In this document: positions 35,688 through 44,291 of the stretch, in pieces
Position numbering within the stretch: the stretch's first letter is position 1
How the letters are laid out: every line of letters starts with the position of its first letter
Source of the DNA: Glaciecola amylolytica
GTDB taxonomy: Bacteria > Bacteroidota > Bacteroidia > Flavobacteriales_D > Crocinitomicaceae
Length of the DNA: 64,000 nt
Reading direction: 5' to 3'
Assembly: GCA_003856375.1 (NCBI GenBank)
Contig: CP034120.1
Span: forward strand, 868,001-932,000
The notes under the pieces: model-generated
Seen by the model: the letters and a program-made list of their open reading frames with translations, nothing else
What the model was told of the DNA's origin: nothing
The model's database searches: none
Made by a program: the position numbers and the translations under genes

Positions 35688-36410
35688 TTATCTGCGTGTT
35701 AGCAGACCTCTTTGTGGTAATTGCGGTAATTGCTGCGCTACTAACCCTGCCGTATTTACACGGGCAGGAGCATAAGTTTTGATCGGTTCGTTTCCGCTCA
35801 ACGGTTCCGAAAGGTCTACTTTGTAAAGCGGGAAAATGGTATAAAACACGCGTGTGAGCGGTTCAATATCAATTTCCCAATAAGTAGAGCCTGTGATTTT
35901 CTCATTGATAGGTGCGTCGAGCATGTTTTCGAGATTTTGATATGCTGACTTGAACTGTTGCATGTTCAACGAACGTTGATTCGAATTTCCATTCGGATTT
36001 CGTTCTGTGACCGTGATAAACTTGGTCAATTGCAGTTTGTTGTCCGATTCAATTCGCATGAACTGAGTAACAAACGCACTCGAAGAAGATTCCAACAATT
36101 CGACGTATTCAACGCCAGGTTGTCCCATTGAGATAATGATTTCCTTATCACTTCCGAAATTTGGTGCAGTCCGGTATCTGTTTTTCCCGAAAATGATTGC
36201 TTTGTGAACAACTTTGTCCGGATTCTCAATGATGATTTGATAAGGGTCTGCCTGAAAAATTCTAGTTGTGTTGTTGGCTTCTTCGGGTGCTCCTTCAATG
36301 TAATCATAATAGGGTTGCTCGTATCCTGAACCGTCAAAACTGCTGTATTTTTGATCCAGGTGATTTAACACCTCCGCGAACGGGGTGCGTCTTTGATTTG
36401 GTGATTTCAT
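35688..36410 (-). CDS. Putative double jelly-roll major capsid protein
   Basis: 240 residues, no signal or membrane segment, beta-rich. Internal pattern KAIIFGKNRYRTAPNFGSD ... YVELLESSSSAFVTQFMRIES ... QLTKFITVTERNPNGNSNQ ... LNMQQFKSAYQNLENMLD ... TYWEIDIEPLTRVFYTIFPL resembles, from memory, major capsid proteins of small tailless phages of the FLiP/PM2-like kind. Length fits (PM2 P2 about 270). Second gene of the operon. A structure prediction is needed for certainty. Confidence 0.65.
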   Translation of the reverse strand: MKSPNQRRTPFAEVLNHLDQKYSSFDGSGYEQPYYDYIEGAPEEANNTTRIFQADPYQIIIENPDKVVHKAIIFGKNRYRTAPNFGSDKEIIISMGQPGVEYVELLESSSSAFVTQFMRIESDNKLQLTKFITVTERNPNGNSNQRSLNMQQFKSAYQNLENMLDAPINEKITGSTYWEIDIEPLTRVFYTIFPLYKVDLSEPLSGNEPIKTYAPARVNTAGLVAQQLPQLPQRGLLTRR

Positions 36411-36430
36411 AACTTAAAATTGTTATGTTA

Positions 36431-36652
36431 CTAGCCTTGTGTTGTGGTAGTGGTGGTTGGAACGGTCGTTACCGTCGGCGTTTGAGTTTGCGTTGTCCCC
36501 AGGTTCGTTGGGGCTGGTGGAGTTGTTGCCGGATCAGTTGTTTTAGGCTTTGTCAGGTGGTAAACAATTAACCCACCTACGACCTGAGCTAAAACAGTGA
36601 TTCCTACAATGATAAGCAACTGCTTACCTGAGAATTTTTGTGTTGCGTCCAT
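36431..36652 (-). CDS. Small single-pass membrane protein, first of structural operon
   Basis: 73 residues. Short N-terminus, membrane segment about 10-30 (LLIIVGITVLAQVVGGLIVYH), then a Pro/Thr tail. Same PT-rich composition as the product at 33531-33881. Marks the 5' end of a roughly 10-kb operon of at least 17 genes running to 26478. Confidence 0.65.
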   Translation of the reverse strand: MDATQKFSGKQLLIIVGITVLAQVVGGLIVYHLTKPKTTDPATTPPAPTNLGTTQTQTPTVTTVPTTTTTTQG

Positions 36653-36723
36653 TTGAAGAAAATTTTAGTTATAGGACTTGCTTTTCTTCTTCCAACGACA
36701 AAGTTTCGTTTTTGTTAGATTGG

Positions 36724-36814
36724 TAACTGCCCAGTAAACACAGTGCTTGTGGGGCAAATAAATGTTAATCTACTGATTTAGTGGATTATCAAAAAGGCAA
36801 AAAGTGGGCAGTTA
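36724..36814. promoter_or_regulatory. Split inverted half-sites TAACTGCCCA ... GTGGGCAGTTA
   Basis: TAACTGCCCA at 36724-36733 and GTGGGCAGTTA at 36804-36814 form an inverted pair 70 bp apart, in the region between the structural operon (starts 36652, minus) and the AbiC-like gene (36919, plus). The same arms, 6 nt apart, occur three times at 45.78-45.96 kb. A binding site of a phage regulator or a recombination site is possible. An AAACTTTG near-consensus -7 box for the structural operon lies on the minus strand near 36700. Confidence 0.5.
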
Positions 36815-36918
36815 AATTGTTAGACTTTCTTTTGAAAAAGAAAATAACACTGAAATTCAGTATAAATACGGTTGGTTTTGTATAATCTAGTAATTAGGTT
36901 TGCGCAAAAAAGACCATA

Positions 36919-38055
36919 ATGAATACTACAAAAGACGAAGTCGAAGCCAATAATAAAAGACGAAAGAAGAATGCAAAATGGTGGATGTACGGGGGGACAT
37001 TCCTTGTTTTGGTTGCTCCGTTTTTACTTTCGCGGGATATAGGTTTACCACCATTTACTCAAGGTACTGCTTCAGTTGGAGATACGATCGGAGGAATAAC
37101 CTCGCCTATTGTTGGAATAATGGGTGCGGTACTTGTGTATTACGCATTACTAGCGCAAATCGAAGCAAACAAGCAAATTAATGATCAATTTCAAGAACAA
37201 AAGAAAACTACCATTCAACAAAATTTTGAGCAGACATTTTTTAATTTGCTTAATATACATCACGAAATTGTAAATAACATAAGGATTTCAAGTGATTCCT
37301 TGAATATCTCGGTAAAATGGGATCGCGACAAACTTCAGTATCATAACAATGAAAAAATTAGTAAAAGTGTTCTTAATGCGACAAACACTTTCAATGGAAA
37401 ATACCCTTTTATTCAACTACACAGCCCCGATTCTATAGAATACAAAAGCCGTGAGTTTTTTAAATATACAGTTGAGAAAATGGAGACATTGATTACTAAA
37501 TTAGATTCAATTGGTGGAGTATATACTGAAATTGTGGTAGGCTTTAAATCTGAAATTGAGGAATCTAAAAGTACAGGGCAAAAAGTTGAATCATCCTTTA
37601 AAAGCGTTTATCAGAAGATGTTCAAACAATTAGATTCTGATCTAGGTCATTACTATCGAAATCTTTATAGAATAATAAAAATGATAAGTGAACAAAATTT
37701 CGGTGAAACAGATGAAAAAGTAATTTACGATAAACAATATATCTACACGTCAATAGTTCGATCTCAACTTTCTGATTACGAAATAAAATGGTTGTTCTAT
37801 AATGGATTATTTAAATACGGAGAAAAATTCAAACCTTTAATTGAAGAATTTACTTTGTTGAAAATTCTGAGTAGAAACGATAGCGATTCACCTATTGAAG
37901 AAGATTCAGAACCAATCAAAAAGTTAAAACCTCTTTATAGAGATATAGCATTTGAAAAAATTGATTGGATAAAAAAAAATGATCCGAAGACGAATAAAGA
38001 AACATATTCAAGAAAACCAGGGCAAGAAAAAGATGTTGCACTTATCAAAAAATAA
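36919..38055 (+). CDS. AbiC-like putative phage abortive infection protein
   Basis: 378 residues. Two N-terminal membrane segments (about 22-42 and 58-80), then a cytosolic helical domain with the FEQTFFNLLNIHHEIVNNI motif, which I recognise from the putative phage abortive infection family (PF16872). Members are known from lactococcal AbiC and prophage/island cargo. Lies alone on the plus strand between phage modules, which suggests superinfection-exclusion cargo. Confidence 0.75.
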   Translation: MNTTKDEVEANNKRRKKNAKWWMYGGTFLVLVAPFLLSRDIGLPPFTQGTASVGDTIGGITSPIVGIMGAVLVYYALLAQIEANKQINDQFQEQKKTTIQQNFEQTFFNLLNIHHEIVNNIRISSDSLNISVKWDRDKLQYHNNEKISKSVLNATNTFNGKYPFIQLHSPDSIEYKSREFFKYTVEKMETLITKLDSIGGVYTEIVVGFKSEIEESKSTGQKVESSFKSVYQKMFKQLDSDLGHYYRNLYRIIKMISEQNFGETDEKVIYDKQYIYTSIVRSQLSDYEIKWLFYNGLFKYGEKFKPLIEEFTLLKILSRNDSDSPIEEDSEPIKKLKPLYRDIAFEKIDWIKKNDPKTNKETYSRKPGQEKDVALIKK

Positions 38056-38094
38056 AGGCGATAAAGAAATTGCCGATAGATTAATCAAATTAGG

Positions 38095-38964
38095 TTATTC
38101 CTCCAGATAAATATGTTCATTGAACCAGGAATCATTAATTTTTACTGCTACAAAAGCGTTTTCTCTAGGTAAGTTTTTTTCTGTACAGTCTAAAAATAGT
38201 TTACTGCCATCTTGCAGTAAGAAATGAATTTTGGGATAATATTCGTCGGAACCAGGGATTATTTTTTCAATTTTTCCTATGGTGAATTTTCGGGCGTATG
38301 TCGCTTTCTTAAGAATGCCTTGAACATACTCATTAAACTTTTCTTCTGGTAAGATTCTTGAAACATTATGAATATTCAATCTTTCTTGACAAGCAAGTGA
38401 AATTATTTCAACGTCGGTTAGTACTTCAAGGCTTTCATCTTTCAATTTGTATTGAACTAGTTGATTAATTAGTTTGTGCATCAATTTTTGATTTAGTGTT
38501 AACCGCTCAAAAGTTGGCACTCGATTATCTATTACACTAGTACTATTATGTTTTATGCTTTCAATTTCGTCCATAAGTGAACGAAAGGCTTCCGGATCTT
38601 CCTTTTTTGTTATTAGAATTCCCATTTCAATATTATTCTGTTGGGAATATTCGTATAAGTTCATCGAACAAATTACAGCTCTTGATTCATTTAGGTAACA
38701 TTTTGCGTGGAGGTTCTTTTTATCTAAAACGATCAGATTTTTAATTTCTTCCATCCATTCGATCTCTGACGGTCTTAATGATTCTTTACCATAAATAATA
38801 GTTAGTTCAGTCAATGTACTTCGTTCACTTTTTGTTCTTATACGTTCACGGAACAGTTCAGAAGTCTGGAAATAAGGTGATACTAAAATCAATTTTCTTT
38901 TTGCGTCCTTAATGATTTGTAATACCTCCCTGGAAATTGATTGTGTATCAAGAAACAGTGCCAT
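38095..38964 (-). CDS. PLD-like (phospholipase D superfamily) protein
   Basis: 289 residues. N-terminal half carries one HxK motif with the usual surroundings (LDKKNLHAKCYLNESRAVICSMNLYEYSQQNNIEMG). The C-terminal half has no recognised domain. Single-HKD members work as dimers, many as nucleases. Lies within the cargo block (36.9-39.8 kb) between the two phage modules; a defence role is inference. Confidence 0.75.
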   Translation of the reverse strand: MALFLDTQSISREVLQIIKDAKRKLILVSPYFQTSELFRERIRTKSERSTLTELTIIYGKESLRPSEIEWMEEIKNLIVLDKKNLHAKCYLNESRAVICSMNLYEYSQQNNIEMGILITKKEDPEAFRSLMDEIESIKHNSTSVIDNRVPTFERLTLNQKLMHKLINQLVQYKLKDESLEVLTDVEIISLACQERLNIHNVSRILPEEKFNEYVQGILKKATYARKFTIGKIEKIIPGSDEYYPKIHFLLQDGSKLFLDCTEKNLPRENAFVAVKINDSWFNEHIYLEE

Positions 38965-39048
38965 AGATCAGAAAATAGTAGCAATAATATACTGATTAAT
39001 CCCGGGGTTTACTAGGAGTTAACAAAATTAATGATTTTTGGATATTGA

Positions 39049-39786
39049 TTAATTACTAGCGAGTAATGAGTCTTTTACTCCTTTTGGCATTTTCCAGGAA
39101 TATGAAGTCGCAATTTTCCTAAAAGCGATTTTCCAATTTGGCGAGTTTGTCTCATAAAGTAATTCTTTTTGAGAATCGAGGTATTTGGCAATTTCATATA
39201 CCTGATGATACTGATTGTATGTTGCCTCACTTTGTTTAAAACAATATATAGCATTCTTTACATCTCTTTTCAATAAATAGAAAAAGCCTTGTTCTTCCCA
39301 AGCACTAGCTAGCTCAGATTTGGAGTTACTATTTGAAACAGAAACTAAAGGCGTTTCATACTGAGCCATTAATACCTCATTCTTTTGTCTTTGCTGTTCA
39401 GCTTTCGAAATCGTGTCAGGAATCTTTGCAAGTTTCAATTTTATAAATTCTTTGTAGTCCTTACTGATACTATCCCTATAAATTTCCCATCTTTCTCTTA
39501 GCCTTTCTGTGGGAGTAACGGTTGAAAAATATTGAGTCAATTTCCAGCGTTTTTCGATGTTGTCAGCTTCAAGAATAACGGCAACATACTTGTCATAAGC
39601 ATTCATTTCTTGGATTCCTGCTGCTCTTTCTCTAAAACCCTTCTCGATAATCATTGAAATTGAGACAAGAACTACACTTCCAATAAACCATTTAAACACT
39701 TCGACCTTTATCTTGAATTTCTCAAGTTTAAAGGCGTTTTCATCATGTGTAAGTTTTTCTTTTTCAGTTGTTGCGTTATTTTCCAT
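39049..39786 (-). CDS. Hypothetical membrane protein, cargo region
   Basis: 245 residues. Basic N-terminal region with one membrane segment about 29-49 (WFIGSVVLVSISMIIE), then a helical cytosolic or periplasmic domain. No family recognised. Follows the PLD-like gene on the same strand; 84-bp gap. Confidence 0.6.
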   Translation of the reverse strand: MENNATTEKEKLTHDENAFKLEKFKIKVEVFKWFIGSVVLVSISMIIEKGFRERAAGIQEMNAYDKYVAVILEADNIEKRWKLTQYFSTVTPTERLRERWEIYRDSISKDYKEFIKLKLAKIPDTISKAEQQRQKNEVLMAQYETPLVSVSNSNSKSELASAWEEQGFFYLLKRDVKNAIYCFKQSEATYNQYHQVYEIAKYLDSQKELLYETNSPNWKIAFRKIATSYSWKMPKGVKDSLLASN

Positions 39787-40468
39787 AAAGCGAATAGTGT
39801 TATAAGTATGGGGTTAATATAGTAAATTATTCATTTTGTTGATTTTACGTTGAAGCCTGTTTTTAATGACTTTCAATCATTCATTGATTCTTTGAAGTTT
39901 TCGACTCAATCAATTTTCGACAAAATTGACTTTCTGAGTCGGTTAATTGGGTATTTCGACTCGATCAATTTTTCTTTGTAGTCGACGGGGTGTTAAATGG
40001 GCAAAACTTTGGTCGGTTCCGAGCGGGGTTCGGGTCGGTTCCGGGTTGTATTGCATTTCGACAAAGGCGACTTTTCGAGTCCCGAATTTGACATTCCGAC
40101 TCGATTAATTTGTTTATTTGATCGACGAGATAGTGAGCATTCGAAACATCATTCTGTTTCGAGTGGGAATCGAGTCGCTTTCGGGTCGGATTGATTTCGA
40201 CGAAATTCACGTTCCGACTATATGAACCGACTTTACCGACCCTATCAGCGACTCAAAATTGACGATGAATAGCTTTGAACCCCAGTAAAACAAAGGGATT
40301 TGTAAAGAAATGTTAAAGTTGTTCGACAATGTAACAATTGAAAAAAAATGTCGTTGGAATTGATACCTAACGTGCAGAATCTTCGCACGTCCCCTAAATT
40401 AAAACGGGCAAGTCCAAACGCCCGATTCAAAGGCTATCGCATAGGTATTCATTTAAATTCTATGTGTT
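39787..40468. other. Gene-free stretch: putative origin with repeats
   Basis: No ORF with coding character in 682 bp. The middle, 39898-40254, holds the GACTCGATCAATTT-type repeats described separately; 40254-40468 holds an AT-rich zone just upstream of the replication-side genes. Confidence 0.6.
39898..40254. repeat. Iteron-like repeats TTTCGACTCGATCAATTTT
   Basis: Related units: 39898-39917 (TTTTCGACTCAATCAATTTT), 39955-39974 (TTTCGACTCGATCAATTTTT), 40094-40113 (TTCCGACTCGATTAATTTGT), an inverted GAGTCGGTTAATTGGG at 39936-39951, and many partial units (TTTCGAC, CGAGTCG, GGTCGGTTCC) up to 40254. Dense CGAC/GTCG motifs in an otherwise AT-rich region upstream of the phage plus-strand module suggest a replication origin or packaging site. 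Confidence 0.65.
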
Positions 40469-40621
40469 ATGGCAACATTCACAAAAAACAAGAAATCATT
40501 CTGCGGAATGAAAACCGGAATGGGAAACGTATGTCTTTCCGGCCGGAAAATCGGTGATCCAAATTCCCGAATCGAAAAAGGCGAGCAACTTAGTATCCAC
40601 CGCCATGAAATCAAGCAATAA
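40469..40621 (+). CDS. Small hypothetical protein (50 aa)
   Basis: ATG at 40469, stop at 40621, overlapping the next gene's ATG (40605) by 17 bp. Basic, with two Cys (KKSFCGMKTGMGNVCLSGRK). First ORF of the plus-strand module. A DNA-binding accessory is possible. Confidence 0.5.
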   Translation: MATFTKNKKSFCGMKTGMGNVCLSGRKIGDPNSRIEKGEQLSIHRHEIKQ

Positions 40622-42500
40622 CAGTGCGTATACCTTAGAAGAAATTCTGGCACTTTTTAACGAGGAACTTGTAAGCAATTGGACGAAATTAACCTCATTA
40701 ATCCGGGCTTATGAGGGGATTGGTTACGATGAAGCAAAAAGGAAAGCTTTAAACCTTCTCAAAAATGATGAAGCAGAGGAATACATTCAGCAAGTTCGCA
40801 GTGCTGTCAAAAGACAACAATCGGGTGAATCGAATTCTTTGCAACAAAAAACGGATCAGCCGGATAAGAAAACCGATCCGAAACCAGATCAGGATAATCC
40901 AAAGATTGGTTCGCTTGGAATAAAATTGAAAAATCAGAAAACGATTTATGAAAAGAATTATGAGCGACTAATGAAAATTGCTCCTGGATTGGAAGAACGA
41001 TTATTAAACTACAAGTCTTCTGACTATATCTACGGGAAGTCTGAAAGTACCGGATATATGGATTTCACGTTGGAGGTTTTAGATCGTGATAAAACAGGTT
41101 TTTATATTTCTATCACCCATTATTACAAGCAACACGGGGATTTAGTACCTGATCCTGATATGGAAATTTTAGTAAGGCTTGAAAACAAAACTGTCGAAGC
41201 ACTTCATTTTCAAGATTGGATGCGTTACCACGAGGTTTACGATGATAAACGCAAACGTACAATGGTAAACACCAAGCAAAAGGACTCACAAAACAAGTTT
41301 TTGCAAGATTGGTTTAGAAACCTCAAAAATCAGGGGCATGTAATTGAATGGAAAGACGATGATGATTCTACACCATCGAGTGAGATCATCGACCATTACA
41401 AAAAGGAAAATGTTCCCCAGGAAACAAAACTTCATATTGTGCCACCTGTTGAAGAACCAAAAAAAGAGAAGGATGAACCGAAACAGGAAACGGAGCAGAA
41501 ACAGGATGAAAAGCCAAAAGAAACGTCTGACGAACCCGAATTAGCAAAAATAATTTCGCTCAATCCTGGTCTCACTTTGGAAGAACAAAAACAGGTTATT
41601 GAACGATTTATTGGCGTTGTTTCTGCAATTAAGAAGAAGACGAAAAATATTGCGATGCTAGACGCATTGAATATTTTCAAAGAAGGGAAAGCAATACCTT
41701 ATCTTCTTGATGCTTTAGACAATGTAAAGGCAAGGGATTACAACCATTTGTTGGAATTGAATTATCTCCGGTTGAATTTAGTCGTTCCCAACCTTTTAGA
41801 AATGCTTGCACAAGAAGACGGAGTTATCAGGTTGGTTTCTTCGAAAACAAAAACAGCCTTCCGAATTGAGCTTGGTGACGAACGAAAAGAAAATGTTGTT
41901 GTCCTGGGAATTCACCAAATGAATAAGAAAAAGCCCGAACCGACTTTATTAGTCAAAATCCAAAAAGACAAGGGGACAATTGCAAGTGACCTTTCTATCA
42001 ATGGTTTTGCGGGTTTAACGGATTTCAATGCTGATGCGCAAAGCAAATATTTTGAACCGAAATACGAATCTGCTTTAGGCTTTGAAAGATGGCTGAAATA
42101 TCTGGTTTTGCAGGAGTTTAAACCGCTTTTGGTTCAACTGAAAAAGGTTGAAAATGTTCCTGTCCCTGAAACTGAACCGGAAGAAATTCCAAGAGAAGAA
42201 CGAAAATACAGTAAAAACTATATCAATGCTGGGATTCCACACATGGAACCAGGAAAAGGGTGGTTAACTGAACAACATAAAAAGCAAGGTATCACCCAAG
42301 AAATGATTGATTGGGTTAATGAGCATCACACAGGTTTGGTTGCCATTCCAAGAAAAAAGGCAATGGTATACAATACGGTAGACAAAGAAGCAGATTTGAG
42401 AAAACAGGCGAAAGGTCCAGGGCTAAGATTATCAGCAAATTACTTAATGTATCCCGAAGGACGAAGTAACCGATCAGACAGAACAAGAAACGGATATTAA
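40605..42500 (+). CDS. Large hypothetical protein with two similar modules, plus-strand element module
   Basis: 631 residues from ATG at 40605 (a start at 40554 would add 17 residues). N-terminal helical domain (LEEILALFNEELVSNW), a module with FYISITHYYKQHGDLVPDPDMEILVRLEN, a Lys/Glu/Pro-rich linker (about 270-320), a second module (LLVKIQKDKGTI ...), and a C-terminal tail (VNEHHTGLVAIPRKKAM ... GLRLSANYLMYPEGRSNRS) that resembles tails seen in Bacteroidota mobile-element proteins. Replication or DNA-processing role is inferred from position only. Confidence 0.6.
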   Translation: MKSSNNSAYTLEEILALFNEELVSNWTKLTSLIRAYEGIGYDEAKRKALNLLKNDEAEEYIQQVRSAVKRQQSGESNSLQQKTDQPDKKTDPKPDQDNPKIGSLGIKLKNQKTIYEKNYERLMKIAPGLEERLLNYKSSDYIYGKSESTGYMDFTLEVLDRDKTGFYISITHYYKQHGDLVPDPDMEILVRLENKTVEALHFQDWMRYHEVYDDKRKRTMVNTKQKDSQNKFLQDWFRNLKNQGHVIEWKDDDDSTPSSEIIDHYKKENVPQETKLHIVPPVEEPKKEKDEPKQETEQKQDEKPKETSDEPELAKIISLNPGLTLEEQKQVIERFIGVVSAIKKKTKNIAMLDALNIFKEGKAIPYLLDALDNVKARDYNHLLELNYLRLNLVVPNLLEMLAQEDGVIRLVSSKTKTAFRIELGDERKENVVVLGIHQMNKKKPEPTLLVKIQKDKGTIASDLSINGFAGLTDFNADAQSKYFEPKYESALGFERWLKYLVLQEFKPLLVQLKKVENVPVPETEPEEIPREERKYSKNYINAGIPHMEPGKGWLTEQHKKQGITQEMIDWVNEHHTGLVAIPRKKAMVYNTVDKEADLRKQAKGPGLRLSANYLMYPEGRSNRSDRTRNGY

Positions 42501-42514
42501 CTAAACTGAAAATC

Positions 42515-42844
42515 ATGGAATCAACACAAAATAATGAATACTTCTTTGGTGAAGATATGCCACACCTGGTATTCATGGACGAACACGATTTAACGGCTGA
42601 AAGGTTCAGCGAATCATTACAGCAAAAACTTGAATTATTTGATGATGCGTTTGAAAAGGCAATGACTGACGGGATTGTTGACAAACAAGAATACTATTCA
42701 TTACACACATTTTCTACGGAGCTGAAAGTACTCATGTTGAATGAATTGAATTCGCGCAAAATAGATGCAGAAACAGGAGCTTTAATAACCATCTTCACAG
42801 CGTTAGGCGCAACAATTGGACTTGGTAAACTTTTCAGATCATGA
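42515..42844 (+). CDS. Small hypothetical protein with hydrophobic C-terminus
   Basis: 109 residues. Acidic N-terminus (MESTQNNEYFFGEDMPHLVF), helical middle, then a hydrophobic end (LITIFTALGATIGLGKLFRS) that could insert in a membrane. Follows by 14 bp and overlaps the next gene by 4 bp. Confidence 0.6.
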   Translation: MESTQNNEYFFGEDMPHLVFMDEHDLTAERFSESLQQKLELFDDAFEKAMTDGIVDKQEYYSLHTFSTELKVLMLNELNSRKIDAETGALITIFTALGATIGLGKLFRS

Positions 42845-43329
42845 ATATCCCTAGCAATTTTAACATGCAGACAAAAGAGTTTGTCCAGGTGTTTACAAAG
42901 TTCTGTTTACTGTTTGCCAAATTTGGGGCTAAAGAAATGAATGACTATTTGGATAGTATTCCGGTTAAAATGGGTAAAACCGATGGAAGACACACAGGAG
43001 CTTTTATCATTCATAAAGTTCTAATGGAATACGAACAAATCGAAAAGCCGTTTTCCAAATTCGAGTTGTACACCTCCAAGGAAAGACGGCAGGAACTTGC
43101 AGAAGCCAGAATGCTTGTGTGTGTGTTTGCACACACCTATTTAAAAATGGATAACGGGGAAATTTCCTCTATGTTCAACAAAAGTCGTGATTTCGCCAAA
43201 CGTGCGCTTTCTGACTTTTCGAAACTCGATGAAGCAATTCCGGCGCACCGCAAACTAATAGAAAAGTATAAGAAAATTGACACGCTTATAAGTGCTTACG
43301 TCAATTTCAAACCTAAATCAATAAAATAG
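42841..43329 (+). CDS. Hypothetical protein with DnaA-domain-IV-like helix-turn-helix
   Basis: 162 residues. The region about 83-125 (EARMLVCVFAHTYLKMDNGEISSMFNKSRDFAKRAL) resembles the DNA-binding C-terminal domain of DnaA, in which an AR...Y helix is followed by EIG..F..RDHsTV. The remainder is helical. It could bind the repeats at 39.9 kb. Analogy only; no P-loop domain present. Confidence 0.5.
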   Translation: MNIPSNFNMQTKEFVQVFTKFCLLFAKFGAKEMNDYLDSIPVKMGKTDGRHTGAFIIHKVLMEYEQIEKPFSKFELYTSKERRQELAEARMLVCVFAHTYLKMDNGEISSMFNKSRDFAKRALSDFSKLDEAIPAHRKLIEKYKKIDTLISAYVNFKPKSIK

Positions 43330-43331
43330 TC

Positions 43332-44261
43332 ATGGACTTTTTTTATAAACGTGCTAGTGTCGGAAGATACAGCACAGACGAACAAATGATGCTAGATGCT
43401 ATTAAAAGCATTATTGAGCAAAAACAAATACCTATTGAACAAATCCCGGACTGTCATTCTTTGGACGAATTAATTGAACTCAAGCAGTTTTTAGAAATCT
43501 ATGAACATGAACCGGAGTTTTTAGAGGATCACCAGGAACAGCCAACACCGGAACCGGAATCAATAGACGAACCAGAACCGGAGTTTAAAGAAGAAATAAC
43601 GGCAGATATAACCGATTCGAGTTTTTCGGAGGAAAAACCGATCGAGTCGGAAACTCCTGATCTTTTTATTTCAGATAATTACAGTCCTTTTGCTGATCCG
43701 ATCATTGAACGGTCATACAATCAGGCACAAGGACCAATCACAAATTCTGATAATGACGGAGAAGAACAATTGAACCTGGAAGAATCGCAAGGCAACCCGC
43801 TTTCGGATCTCCCACCACATACCAAACGGAGAGCCGCCGAACAAACAGCGGATACACTTTTGAAAGGCTATGCACAAATAGCACCAATCCCGTTTAAATG
43901 GTGGGCAAAATTCCCTGAAGCCAAAATTGAAAAGATGGCTTTTAACGGTCAGATTGATCTATCTCTTGAAGTTTCTGAAGGAGTGACTTTTGACGATTAT
44001 ATCAAGCAGACAAACGCACAGTTAGACGAAATTTTCGAGGTTGACTCCGATACGCTTGACGACATCCGCGAACCGCTTATTGAGGTGTTGATGGAACAAA
44101 ATATGCAACTGACACCAACACAACGATTATTAGCTGCGGTCTTTTCTCACGTAATGCAAATGTTTACTGTTGCTTTTAAACTTAGTCAGCAGAACAACCG
44201 CATTTTGTCTTACCAAAAACATTTGACTTTTTTAATGCAAGGCGTAAGGTCGCAAAATTAA
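43332..44261 (+). CDS. Acidic hypothetical protein
   Basis: 309 residues. Helical N-terminus, a long acidic/Pro-rich region (about 60-160), then a folded C-terminal half with WWAKFPEAKIEKMAFNG and a hydrophobic helical end. The stop is 30 bp before the ATPase. Possibly a packaging or replication partner of the ATPase; no homology recognised. Confidence 0.6.
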   Translation: MDFFYKRASVGRYSTDEQMMLDAIKSIIEQKQIPIEQIPDCHSLDELIELKQFLEIYEHEPEFLEDHQEQPTPEPESIDEPEPEFKEEITADITDSSFSEEKPIESETPDLFISDNYSPFADPIIERSYNQAQGPITNSDNDGEEQLNLEESQGNPLSDLPPHTKRRAAEQTADTLLKGYAQIAPIPFKWWAKFPEAKIEKMAFNGQIDLSLEVSEGVTFDDYIKQTNAQLDEIFEVDSDTLDDIREPLIEVLMEQNMQLTPTQRLLAAVFSHVMQMFTVAFKLSQQNNRILSYQKHLTFLMQGVRSQN

Positions 44262-44291
44262 CGACCGTGAATTTCCTAAATCAAATCTCCC

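Noticed and set aside
26478-36652. Reading the operon as a conjugative or type VI secretion locus
   Set aside because: No VirB4/TraG, relaxase, Hcp, VgrG or contractile sheath motifs. The ATPase and lysozyme fit a virus better.
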